Shown: piece by piece, positions 1 through 6,304 of the stretch
Position numbering within the stretch: the stretch's first letter is position 1
Layout of the letters: every line of letters starts with the position of its first letter
Assembly: GCA_903881535.1 (NCBI GenBank)
Contig: CAIRTT010000474.1
Span: 1 to 6,570 of the forward strand
Reading direction: 5' to 3'
DNA from: an uncultured Armatimonadota bacterium
GTDB taxonomy: Bacteria; Armatimonadota; Armatimonadia; Armatimonadales; Armatimonadaceae
DNA: 6,570 nt
Made by a program: the position numbers and the translations under genes
The notes under the pieces: model-generated
Databases searched by the model: none
Seen by the model: the letters and a program-made list of their open reading frames with translations, nothing else
Told to the model about the DNA's origin: nothing

Positions 1-270
1 ATGGTCAACGGCGCGGATGAGCTCATCGGGTACTGCGAGCGAAAGCTCGGTATTCATGCGGGTGAGATGACTCCAGATGGCAGCTTTTCAGTAGAGCGTG
101 TTGAGTGCCTCGGCGCTTGTTGCCATGCACCTGCCCTGATGGTCGGGAGCACCTACTACGAGAGTGTAACCGAACAAACGGTGGACAAACTCATCGCAGA
201 ACTCGCTAACATGCCAAGCGAATCCGTCCATCCACCACAGAGCCAAATGCCTGAGCAAGGGGAGTTTTAG
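1..270 (+). CDS. nuoE: NADH-quinone oxidoreductase subunit E (24 kDa, [2Fe-2S]), 3' part only
   Basis: This is the C-terminal part of the peripheral-arm subunit that carries [2Fe-2S] cluster N1a and sits against NuoF. The visible 89 residues are the second half of the thioredoxin-like ferredoxin domain. The text LGIHAGEMTPDGSF followed by VECLGAC matches the family, and C36 and C40 (codons 106-108 and 118-120) are the second pair of cluster ligands. The first pair (C-x4-C) normally lies just before this point and must be upstream of the window. The ATG at base 1 therefore most likely encodes an internal methionine and is not the real start. An extra cysteine, C41, directly follows the ligand C40. 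The last ~19 residues are a Pro/Gln/Ser-rich tail outside the fold. The stop TAG abuts the nuoF ATG with no spacer. The family and the 5' truncation are secure; the true start is not visible. Confidence 0.96.
   Translation: MVNGADELIGYCERKLGIHAGEMTPDGSFSVERVECLGACCHAPALMVGSTYYESVTEQTVDKLIAELANMPSESVHPPQSQMPEQGEF
257..264 (+). promoter_or_regulatory. Ribosome binding site of nuoF
   Basis: AAGGGGAG lies inside the last codons of nuoE, six bases before the nuoF ATG at 271. It is a strong Shine-Dalgarno match and fixes the nuoF start. Because it is inside nuoE and the nuoE stop touches the nuoF start, translation of the two genes is probably coupled (inference). Confidence 0.8.
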
Positions 271-1581
271 ATGCCAGTAGAACAGACACAGCTCCTTTAT
301 CGGCACCGAAACGTACCCGGCATCGACCGCTTGGAAACGTATGTGGCGCACGGTGGCTACGAGCAGTTCCGCAAAGCCGTCGCGATGGACCCTGAAGCCA
401 TCATTGAAGAAGTCAAAGTCTCCGGCCTTCGTGGTAGAGGCGGTGCTGGATTTCCTACGCACATTAAGTGGAATGCCTTTCCAAAGAATCGTGACGTCGA
501 GCACTACTTCATTATCAATGCGGATGAGGGTGAACCGGGAACCGCCAAAGACCGCGACCTGATGAATGCGCTGCCGCACTTGTTGGTCGAAGGTTGTTTG
601 TGTTCCATGGTCGCAGTGCGAGCTGCGAAATGCTACATCTATATCCGTGGTGAATACATCGAGCCTTGGAAGAGTGTCCAAAAGGCAATCAACGAGGCGT
701 ATGCCGCTGGATTCCTGGGCAAAAATGTTCTTGGGTCTGGCCTAGACTTTGACATCTACACCCACTTGGGTGCAGGTGCATATGAGTGTGGTGAAGAGTC
801 CGCGCTTATGTCCAGCCTGATGGGTGAGCGGGGAATGCCTCGCCTGAAGCCACCAGCAGCGCCTCTTCCGATGATTTCTGGTGTATGGAAGCGTCCTAGC
901 GTTGTCAACAATGTCGAAACGGCAGCCACAATCCCTGCGATTTTAGAGCTTGGCGGTGCTAAATATGCTGAGATTGGTGTGGGTTCTCCGAGATCCCGTG
1001 GGACCAAACTCTTTTCAATCTCTGGCCACGTAAACAAACCTGGAATCTACGAGATTGTGCTTGGGACCCCGTTTTCAGAGGTTCTCGATATTGCTGGTGG
1101 TGTTCGTGATGGACATCAGCTAAAGACCTATATCCCGGGTGGAAGCTCGATGGGCTTTGCCCCTCCGACTCCACTTGACTATCCATTCGACTACGAAGGT
1201 ATTCCGCAGAACACGCAGACACTTGGACTCGGTTCTGGCGGATTAATGATCTTCGATGAAACAACAGATGTCTTCAAGGTCACGCATCGCTTGGTTGATT
1301 TCTATCATCACGAATCCTGTGGAAAGTGTACGCCGTGCCGTGAAGGCTTGGATTGGCTTAGCAAAATCTACGCTCGAATCGCATCCGGTGGTGGACGTGA
1401 ACAAGACATTGACCTTATCTGGGATATCTGTGATTCGATTCGGGGTAAGTCGTTCTGCGCTCTTGGTGAAGGGGCTATCTGGCCTGTCATGACGAGCCTG
1501 CGACTCTTCCGCCATGAATACCTCTCATATATTCATCATGGTCGGAACACTTATTCCGAAGCCGGACAGCTGGGAGCATAA
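271..1581 (+). CDS. nuoF: NADH-quinone oxidoreductase subunit F (51 kDa, NADH/FMN/[4Fe-4S])
   Basis: NuoF is the electron entry subunit of complex I. It binds NADH and FMN, accepts hydride, and passes electrons to cluster N3 and on to NuoG. The 436-residue protein has the usual family length. The glycine-rich GLRGRGGAGF at 52-61 and NADEGEPGT at 83-91 form the FMN/NADH site. GAYECGEE at 169-176 and the PSVVNNVET segment at 209-217 are further family signatures. A SLBB-type domain follows (about 245-330). The N3 ligands are C350, C353 and C356 in ESCGKCTPCREG, plus C396 in SFCALGEGA. The ATG at 271 has a strong ribosome binding site and directly follows the nuoE stop. The stop is seven bases before the preferred nuoG ATG. 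Nothing is missing or broken. Separate NuoE and NuoF genes rule out a fused NuoEF. Confidence 0.98.
   Translation: MPVEQTQLLYRHRNVPGIDRLETYVAHGGYEQFRKAVAMDPEAIIEEVKVSGLRGRGGAGFPTHIKWNAFPKNRDVEHYFIINADEGEPGTAKDRDLMNALPHLLVEGCLCSMVAVRAAKCYIYIRGEYIEPWKSVQKAINEAYAAGFLGKNVLGSGLDFDIYTHLGAGAYECGEESALMSSLMGERGMPRLKPPAAPLPMISGVWKRPSVVNNVETAATIPAILELGGAKYAEIGVGSPRSRGTKLFSISGHVNKPGIYEIVLGTPFSEVLDIAGGVRDGHQLKTYIPGGSSMGFAPPTPLDYPFDYEGIPQNTQTLGLGSGGLMIFDETTDVFKVTHRLVDFYHHESCGKCTPCREGLDWLSKIYARIASGGGREQDIDLIWDICDSIRGKSFCALGEGAIWPVMTSLRLFRHEYLSYIHHGRNTYSEAGQLGA
1572..1576 (+). promoter_or_regulatory. Weak ribosome binding site of nuoG
   Basis: GGGAG lies in the last codons of nuoF, 12 bases before the ATG at 1589. 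The spacing is longer than ideal, so initiation may rely partly on ribosomes finishing nuoF. It is still the best candidate: the ATG at 1514 has no purine-rich tract before it, and the ATG at 1694 has only AGGA at a 13-base distance. Confidence 0.5.
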
Positions 1582-1588
1582 CATCGCT

Positions 1589-3535
1589 ATGTCAACGCAA
1601 AACGGCCCTGACCGGCCAAAGACTCCAGCCGAAAGTGCTGATGTCAACAAAGTTGTTTCGGATTCTAAGGTTGCCCAGGATTCAGGTGTCCCGATGGTCA
1701 GCTTGATTGTCGATGGAAAGTCGGTCTCGGTACCAAAGGGAACTTTGGTGATTGAGGCGGCGTTTTCGGCAGGGTCTGACATTCCATATTTCTGCTACCA
1801 TCCAAGGCTTACCAGCGTTGGAGCCTGCCGGATGTGTCTCGCGAGCGTTGAACTGGAAATGTTTGGTCAACGCAGAGCATCCATCATGGCAACCTGTACG
1901 GTTCCCGCTGCAGATGGCATGGTTATCAAGACAACCACCCCTGATGTCAAAAAGGCGCAAAACGGTGTCTTGGAGCTGATTCTTGCGAATCACCCATTAG
2001 ACTGTCCCGTCTGTGATCGTGGCGGCGAATGTCCGCTGCAAAACATGACGATTTCGTACGGTCCTCCAAACACCCGCTTTATTGAGGATAAGCGACGGTA
2101 CGTCAAGGCATTGCCGATTTCAGACCATGTTGTGCTGGATCGTGAGCGCTGTATCACCTGTATGCGCTGTACGCGCTTTGCTTCGGAAATCGCCGGCGAC
2201 TCCAAGCTTGGATTGATTAATCGTGGCGCGCAGTCGGAAGTCGGCCCATTCCTTGGTGGGACATTTGATTCCAACTTCAGCGGAAATACCATCGAAATCT
2301 GTCCTGTTGGTGCACTGACAAGTCGCCAGTTCCGCTTCAAAGGCCGACCTTGGGAAGTCAAGTCAGCTGACTCAATCTGTACAAAGTGCTCCAATGGCTG
2401 CAACATCGCCGTTGGCCACCGTATGGGCGAAGTCGTCCGCATCAATGGCCGTGTAAACGAAGACATCAACGAAGAGTGGACGTGTGATAAGGGCAAGTTT
2501 GGCAATGCGGATGTCAACTCCCCTGAGCGTCTGACGGTTCCTCTGATTCGTAACGCACAGGGCGTTCTCGTTGAGACAGATTGGGATACAGCGCTTTCAG
2601 CCGTTGTCACGAACATGCAGTTCGTCTCTGAGAACTACGGAGCAAACGCAATCGCAGCGTTCGGGACAACCACGGGGACGATAGAAGACAACGTGCTCCT
2701 TGGCAAACTAGTTCACGGAGTTTTCGGCTCATCTAATCTCGCATATCAGCTCACACAAGCTCCGCGACGTCTACCAAAGGCAACCATTGTTTCCGTCGAA
2801 TCAGCAAAACATGTTGTCATTGTCGGAATGGACCTTGCCTACGATCAGCCGATGTATTACCTCCGTACTGTAAAAGCACAACGGAACGGTGCTACGGTCG
2901 TTTCTGTCAAAACATCAGGTGAACTTGCGGGTGCTAATCTGACGTCAGAATCGGTTGTTCTTGTTCCTGATACGCTTTCGGCAGCTGATTACGAAGCAAT
3001 CAATGGTGTTACATTGGCGGCGGGATGTGGTTATTCTGTGCTGGTGTCCGATGCCAATGCTTATGGTCCGTATCTGGCTGGGTTCGATGGTGCAGATGCA
3101 TGGGTGGAAGATCTAACTACTGGTCTACCTGCATCTGAAAAGGCAAATGATGTCCTGAATGGCCTCGCGGCAGGTACTCTCAAACATGCCTTCGTCCTTG
3201 CGTCTGATCCTGTAGGAACCTACGGAGACGGTCAGCTTGCGAGTAAGGCATTCGCATCAGATGCGTTTGTCGTTGTCACAAGCCAGTTCATGAATGCAAC
3301 GGCGAAAAATGCTTCTGTAGTGCTTCCGATAGCGTCCTTTGCAGAAACCGCGGGAACCTACCTCAACGTGGATGGACAGCTGCAGACGGTGGATGCTGTG
3401 GTTCCGCCAAAGGCAGGAACGCGACCACAGTGGCAGGTACTACTAGAGCTCAATGCCCGGGCAGGAAATCCACTGCCAGTGTTCAATCCATCCGATGTAC
3501 TGCCGGCTGGATTACTGCAAGGAGGGAGCGAGTAA
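1589..3535 (+). CDS. nuoG: NADH-quinone oxidoreductase subunit G (75 kDa, multi Fe-S), compact form
   Basis: NuoG is the main electron wire of the peripheral arm, carrying electrons from NuoF to NuoI. Numbered from the ATG at 1589 it has 648 residues. The N-terminal [2Fe-2S] ferredoxin domain has C69, C80, C83 and C103 (N1b). The His-Cys3 [4Fe-4S] site has H135, C139, C142 and C148 (N5). The next [4Fe-4S] site has C188, C191, C194 and C238 (N6a equivalent). C264, C267, C271 and C299 form the off-path N7 site that many lineages have lost. A degenerate molybdopterin-oxidoreductase-like domain follows from about 310, ending near VVLP (577-580) and ETAGTYLN. The first ~35 residues are a polar extension before the ferredoxin fold. 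The frame stays open upstream to an ATG at 1514, which would overlap nuoF by 68 bases and has no ribosome site; an internal start at 1694 is also possible. The protein is shorter than E. coli NuoG (about 900). The stop overlaps the nuoH start by one base. Confidence 0.96.
   Translation: MSTQNGPDRPKTPAESADVNKVVSDSKVAQDSGVPMVSLIVDGKSVSVPKGTLVIEAAFSAGSDIPYFCYHPRLTSVGACRMCLASVELEMFGQRRASIMATCTVPAADGMVIKTTTPDVKKAQNGVLELILANHPLDCPVCDRGGECPLQNMTISYGPPNTRFIEDKRRYVKALPISDHVVLDRERCITCMRCTRFASEIAGDSKLGLINRGAQSEVGPFLGGTFDSNFSGNTIEICPVGALTSRQFRFKGRPWEVKSADSICTKCSNGCNIAVGHRMGEVVRINGRVNEDINEEWTCDKGKFGNADVNSPERLTVPLIRNAQGVLVETDWDTALSAVVTNMQFVSENYGANAIAAFGTTTGTIEDNVLLGKLVHGVFGSSNLAYQLTQAPRRLPKATIVSVESAKHVVIVGMDLAYDQPMYYLRTVKAQRNGATVVSVKTSGELAGANLTSESVVLVPDTLSAADYEAINGVTLAAGCGYSVLVSDANAYGPYLAGFDGADAWVEDLTTGLPASEKANDVLNGLAAGTLKHAFVLASDPVGTYGDGQLASKAFASDAFVVVTSQFMNATAKNASVVLPIASFAETAGTYLNVDGQLQTVDAVVPPKAGTRPQWQVLLELNARAGNPLPVFNPSDVLPAGLLQGGSE
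3519..3528 (+). promoter_or_regulatory. Ribosome binding site of nuoH
   Basis: AAGGAGGGAG is a near-perfect Shine-Dalgarno sequence ending six bases before the ATG at 3535, within the last codons of nuoG. It decides the nuoH start: the frame stays open upstream to an ATG at 3430, but the extra 35 residues would overlap nuoG by 106 bases, are Arg/Ser-rich and do not resemble a NuoH N-terminus. Confidence 0.85.
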
Positions 3536-4902
3536 TGTCTGAGCTGATTAACTCACCCGTTTGGCGTGACTTGTTTGTCAACAGTGCTGACAATATTCCC
3601 TGGTATGCAGAATTTGTTCGGTCTTTGCTGCGATTTGTGATTGCACTCGCTGGCGGACTCGGCAGTGTCCCCATCCTTGTATGGCTCGAACGCCGCTTAC
3701 TTGGTTTCTGGCAAGGGCGTCTGGGTCCAAACCGTGTTGGTCCTTTTGGTTTGCTCCAGCCGATGGCCGATGCGCTCAAATTGATGATGAAGGAAGACAT
3801 CACGCCTACAAACGTTGATAAAGCCCTTTATTACCTCGCGCCTGCGATTGCGCTTGTTCCTGTCATTTGTAGCTTGACCGTCTTACCGTGGAATAGCTCA
3901 TCGGATTGGGGAGCGGTTGCGCCTCACCTCAACGTGGGTATTCTTTTCCTACTTGCGGTGGCATCTATTGAAGTTTACGGAGTGATTCTTGCTGGATGGT
4001 CATCCAACAACAAGTACTCGCTGCTTGGTGGACTGCGTGCTTCCAGTCAGGTTATTTCGTACGAGCTTGGTATGGGCCTCAGCATCATCGCTGTGCTTTT
4101 GATGACCGGTACGCTCGCGATGCAGGAGCTTGTTCATAGCCAGACAATCGCGACCAATGTTCCGATTCCTGATTCCAACTACTCCGTGTGGACACAATCC
4201 GTTTCTGCTGGATTTTGGAACTGGAATATCTTCAAGCTCTTTCCTTTCGGTCTCGTTGCGGCAGTCGTTTATATGATTTCGATGATTGCTGAGACCAATC
4301 GTGCACCGTTTGACCTCCCAGAAGCGGAGACCGAACTTGTCGCAGGTTTCCATACTGAATACACATCGTTCAAGTTTGCGATGTTCTTTATGGGTGAGTA
4401 CGCCAATATGATGATCGTTTCGGCGATCTGTGTGACTCTCTTCCTCGGTGGCTACACGGCGCCCTGGGGGATTTTGGGTCAGCTTCCTGCATCATGGACG
4501 TTCTTCCCCACATCTGTATTAAACTTTGTCAACCATGTTGTGATCGCGCCAGCGTGGCTCTTCATCAAGCTTTACACCTTGATCAGTTTCTTCATCCTAG
4601 TCCGTGCAAGTCAGCCAAGACTTCGTTACGACATGCTGATGCATTTTGGTTGGAAGGTGTTACTCCCAACTGCATTGGCAAATGTTGTTCTTGTTGCAAC
4701 ATCGATGGCTCTACAGCAGCTGTTTGGTGCCGTTGGGCACTTGATCGCGGTCGGAATAGCTGGGTGCTTGGCAACGATTGTTCTATGGGTTGCATATCTG
4801 CATTGGAAGGCTCGCAAATCAGGGGATGAAGCAAGCCGCCTCCCAATACGTCGTGAGAGTGTTGTTCGGGCGATTGCTGCCCGGATGCCGGTGGAGGACT
4901 AA
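3535..4902 (+). CDS. nuoH: NADH-quinone oxidoreductase subunit H (quinone-site membrane subunit), enlarged
   Basis: NuoH is the membrane-arm subunit that joins the two arms and forms the floor of the quinone-reduction chamber. It is 455 residues and multi-spanning. Family signatures are the ERRLLG...GRLGPNRVGP stretch at 52-70 with LLQPMADALKL following, WSSNNKYSLLGGLRASSQ at about 155-172, the charged loop ETNRAPFDLPEAETELV at 253-269 that contributes to the quinone cavity, the EYTSFKF and MGEYAN segments to 292, and RLRYDMLMHFGWK at 362-374. It is clearly longer than E. coli NuoH (about 325). The extra length is a longer N-terminus, about 25 residues in the loop around 200-230, a second expansion around 308-335, and a C-terminal extension after 380. 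That extension holds an apparent extra membrane helix (about 401-422) and a basic tail. The start overlaps the nuoG stop as TAATG. Identity is secure; the membrane topology of the tail is inferred. Confidence 0.97.
   Translation: MSELINSPVWRDLFVNSADNIPWYAEFVRSLLRFVIALAGGLGSVPILVWLERRLLGFWQGRLGPNRVGPFGLLQPMADALKLMMKEDITPTNVDKALYYLAPAIALVPVICSLTVLPWNSSSDWGAVAPHLNVGILFLLAVASIEVYGVILAGWSSNNKYSLLGGLRASSQVISYELGMGLSIIAVLLMTGTLAMQELVHSQTIATNVPIPDSNYSVWTQSVSAGFWNWNIFKLFPFGLVAAVVYMISMIAETNRAPFDLPEAETELVAGFHTEYTSFKFAMFFMGEYANMMIVSAICVTLFLGGYTAPWGILGQLPASWTFFPTSVLNFVNHVVIAPAWLFIKLYTLISFFILVRASQPRLRYDMLMHFGWKVLLPTALANVVLVATSMALQQLFGAVGHLIAVGIAGCLATIVLWVAYLHWKARKSGDEASRLPIRRESVVRAIAARMPVED
4893..4897 (+). 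promoter_or_regulatory. Ribosome binding site of nuoI
   Basis: GGAGG lies in the last codons of nuoH, eight bases before the nuoI ATG at 4906, which follows the nuoH stop by three bases. Both spacing and match are good and support this start. Confidence 0.8.
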
Positions 4903-4905
4903 ACG

Positions 4906-5385
4906 ATGTCAGAATTCTGGTCTGATGTACGTCAGATTGCGTCTGAGGTGCTTGCCCCATTTCAGGGTATGGCGCGTGTTGGTGTAAAGATAATTGAGCC
5001 GACAACGGTTTTGTCCTATCCTGAGTTTCGTCGCCCGATGGGACGCAGAGCTCGGTGGCGCCACGTTCTTAACCGCTATGACAATGGCATGGAAAAATGT
5101 ATCGGGTGCTCCCTTTGTGCCGGTGCATGTCCCGCAAATGCAATTCTTGTCGTAGCCGGAGAGAACACAGATCAAGACCGAAAGAGCCCAGGCGAACGCT
5201 TTGCCGAGCGTTACGAAATCAACATGCTTCGGTGTATCTACTGTGGCTTTTGTCAGGAATCTTGTCCGACGGGCGCGATCGAACTTAAAGACATATTTGA
5301 ACTGGCCGAGGATAGCCGGAAGAAGTTGATTTACACCAAAGAAATGTTGTTGGTACCAGACCCTCAGCTTGAGAGGATTGACTGA
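4906..5385 (+). CDS. nuoI: NADH-quinone oxidoreductase subunit I (TYKY, two [4Fe-4S])
   Basis: NuoI is the ferredoxin-like peripheral subunit whose two [4Fe-4S] clusters (N6a/N6b of the TYKY subunit) lead electrons from NuoG towards NuoB and cluster N2. The 159-residue protein has an N-terminal helix lying on the membrane side (about 1-30), the basic RARWRHVLNRY segment at 48-58, and two C-x2-C-x2-C-x3-C-P motifs: C65, C68, C71, C75 and C110, C113, C116, C120. Between them is a charged insertion (ENTDQDRKSPGERF, 86-99) that I associate with the Actinobacteria/Deinococcus-like type and not the enterobacterial form. The fold ends with the usual LIYTKEMLL near 141-149. All eight ligands are present. 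The stop TGA overlaps an ATG at 5385 that opens a tiny ORF before nuoJ. Confidence 0.98.
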   Translation: MSEFWSDVRQIASEVLAPFQGMARVGVKIIEPTTVLSYPEFRRPMGRRARWRHVLNRYDNGMEKCIGCSLCAGACPANAILVVAGENTDQDRKSPGERFAERYEINMLRCIYCGFCQESCPTGAIELKDIFELAEDSRKKLIYTKEMLLVPDPQLERID

Positions 5386-5432
5386 TGTGTAGATTTACAA
5401 GTGACGTGACGCACATAGGGATAGTGTTATGA
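5385..5432 (+). CDS. Possible 15-codon ORF bridging nuoI and nuoJ
   Basis: This tiny reading frame would encode MCRFTSDVTHIGIVL. Its ATG overlaps the nuoI stop as TGATG and its own TGA overlaps the nuoJ start as ATGA. AGAGGA at 5372-5377 lies seven bases before its ATG, a good Shine-Dalgarno placement. It fills the only real gap between recognised genes in the window. I do not recognise the peptide, and no function is assigned. The codons include ATA twice, AGA, TTA and GGG, which are less typical of the neighbouring genes, so selection on the peptide itself looks doubtful. The most economical reading is a ribosome-carrying leader that couples nuoI translation to nuoJ. Chance is also possible, because an overlapping ATG arises easily and a frame this short needs no selection to stay open. 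Confidence 0.35.
   Translation: MCRFTSDVTHIGIVL
5417..5421 (+). promoter_or_regulatory. Modest ribosome binding site of nuoJ
   Basis: AGGGA lies seven bases before the nuoJ ATG at 5429. It is weaker than the sites of nuoF, nuoH, nuoI and nuoK, so nuoJ may also depend on ribosomes arriving from upstream. Confidence 0.5.
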
Positions 5433-5992
5433 CACTCCAGGCAATTCTTTCGGGTCAGGGATTGATGTTCCTGTTTTTCGCTGTAGCTGCGATCGCAAGT
5501 GGATTACTGGTGGTCATCCTACAAAATCCATTGCGTGCTGCATTGAGTCTGGTCATCAACCTGTTTAGTGTCGCTGGTTTGTACTTGTCGCTGAATGCTT
5601 ACTTCCTCGCGACAGTGCAAGTGATTGTTTACGCTGGTGCGATTATGGTGCTCTTCTTGTTTGTGATCATGTTGTTGAACATGGGGCAAGCTAACCTGAA
5701 CACCAGCTATCGAGGCGTGCGGACAGTTATCGCGTTTTCATCTGCCATCGGGTTTGGTGGACTGATGTCCGCAGTTGCACTCAAAGGACTGCCGGATGTG
5801 ATGTTGCCCGCCGATGCAATGGTAACTGGCTCCTCAGCCGGTAGCGTCGAGGGGATTGGTAAGGTGTTGTACAACCCTAACCTTCCTTGGCTGTTTGCAT
5901 TCGAGTGGACGAGTTTCCTGTTACTGGTCGCAGTCATCGGTGCCGTTGTGCTTGCCGGGAAACGACAGCAACCCACGGAGGATAAGGCCTGA
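5429..5992 (+). CDS. nuoJ: NADH-quinone oxidoreductase subunit J (ND6-like membrane subunit)
   Basis: NuoJ is a small membrane-arm subunit packed between NuoH/NuoA and NuoK. Its third helix is thought to transmit conformational and proton-wire changes from the quinone site to the antiporter-like subunits. The 187-residue protein shows five hydrophobic helices at about 11-31, 36-56, 62-84, 98-118 and 155-177. The most conserved part is QVIVYAGAIMVLFLF (64-78) in the third helix, which holds the conserved tyrosine and glycine of this family. QNPLRAALSLV at 32-42 is also typical. The loop from 119 to 154 and the polar C-terminal tail are variable in the family. The start overlaps the stop of the preceding mini-ORF, and the stop overlaps the nuoK ATG as TGATG. 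Confidence 0.97.
   Translation: MTLQAILSGQGLMFLFFAVAAIASGLLVVILQNPLRAALSLVINLFSVAGLYLSLNAYFLATVQVIVYAGAIMVLFLFVIMLLNMGQANLNTSYRGVRTVIAFSSAIGFGGLMSAVALKGLPDVMLPADAMVTGSSAGSVEGIGKVLYNPNLPWLFAFEWTSFLLLVAVIGAVVLAGKRQQPTEDKA
5977..5982 (+). promoter_or_regulatory. Ribosome binding site of nuoK
   Basis: GGAGGA lies in the last codons of nuoJ, nine bases before the nuoK ATG at 5992. It supports a start that overlaps the nuoJ stop by one base. Confidence 0.8.
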
Positions 5993-6297
5993 TGTCCATA
6001 CCGTTGAACTATTACATCGTGTTGTCGATGATCCTCTTTTCACTGGGGATTGCTGGAGTCACGACGCGGCGTAATCCGATTCTTATCTTTATGAGCATCG
6101 AGCTCATGTTAAACGCTGTCAACCTCTCATTGATCGCGTTTGGTCGCTATCTTGGCGATGCTGGCGGTCAGATGCTGACGATTTTTGTGATGGCAGTTGC
6201 GGCAGCCGAAGTTTCAGTAGGACTTGGGATATTGATTGCAATCTTTAGAACGAAGGACAATGTAGATGTTGATGTCCTTAACGGATTGAAAGGGTAA
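5992..6297 (+). CDS. nuoK: NADH-quinone oxidoreductase subunit K (ND4L-like membrane subunit)
   Basis: NuoK is a three-helix membrane subunit that forms part of the proton path next to NuoJ and NuoN. The 101-residue length is the usual one. Helices fall at about 6-23, 29-50 and 60-84. The two membrane-buried glutamates needed for proton transfer are visible: E37 in FMSIELMLNAVNL and E73 in VAAAEVSVGLGI, matching E36 and E72 of E. coli NuoK with a one-residue offset. The C-terminus (RTKDNVDVDVLNGLKG) is the ordinary polar ending. The gene overlaps nuoJ by one base and its stop is seven bases before the nuoL ATG. Confidence 0.98.
   Translation: MSIPLNYYIVLSMILFSLGIAGVTTRRNPILIFMSIELMLNAVNLSLIAFGRYLGDAGGQMLTIFVMAVAAAEVSVGLGILIAIFRTKDNVDVDVLNGLKG
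6289..6294 (+). promoter_or_regulatory. Ribosome binding site of nuoL
   Basis: AAAGGG in the last sense codons of nuoK sits ten bases before the ATG at 6305. The match is moderate, but no other start is in better context, and the protein from this ATG has a proper NuoL N-terminus. Confidence 0.55.
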
Positions 6298-6304
6298 AAT
6301 CACG

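Noticed and set aside
1..3. ATG at the first base as the start of nuoE
   Set aside because: The residues that follow correspond to the middle of NuoE, after the first cysteine pair. The gene begins upstream of the window.
88..681. A 197-codon open frame on the minus strand opposite nuoE and nuoF
   Set aside because: It lies opposite two well-conserved genes, its translation shows no recognisable domain, and it has no independent context. It is a shadow of strong codon bias on the + strand.
1514..1588. A 25-residue upstream extension of NuoG overlapping nuoF
   Set aside because: It has no Shine-Dalgarno sequence before the ATG at 1514 and an overlap much larger than at any other junction in the operon.
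1990..2616. A 208-codon open frame on the minus strand opposite nuoG
   Set aside because: It runs opposite the cysteine-rich conserved core of NuoG. The translation is Ser/Arg/Pro-rich without any motif, as expected of an antisense shadow.
3430..3534. A 35-residue upstream extension of NuoH
   Set aside because: It overlaps nuoG, reads as Arg/Ser-rich text unlike a membrane subunit, and the perfect ribosome binding site before 3535 marks the real start.
4494..4829. A 111-codon + strand frame inside nuoH
   Set aside because: It is an out-of-frame reading of the conserved NuoH C-terminal half. The Cys/His-rich translation is an artefact of reading hydrophobic codons in another frame.
5386..5428. 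Promoter or terminator in the nuoI-nuoJ gap
   Set aside because: I see only a 4-base TGTA/TACA inverted repeat (5388-5399) and a GTGAC direct repeat (5401-5410). There is no U-run terminator and no convincing -35/-10 pair.
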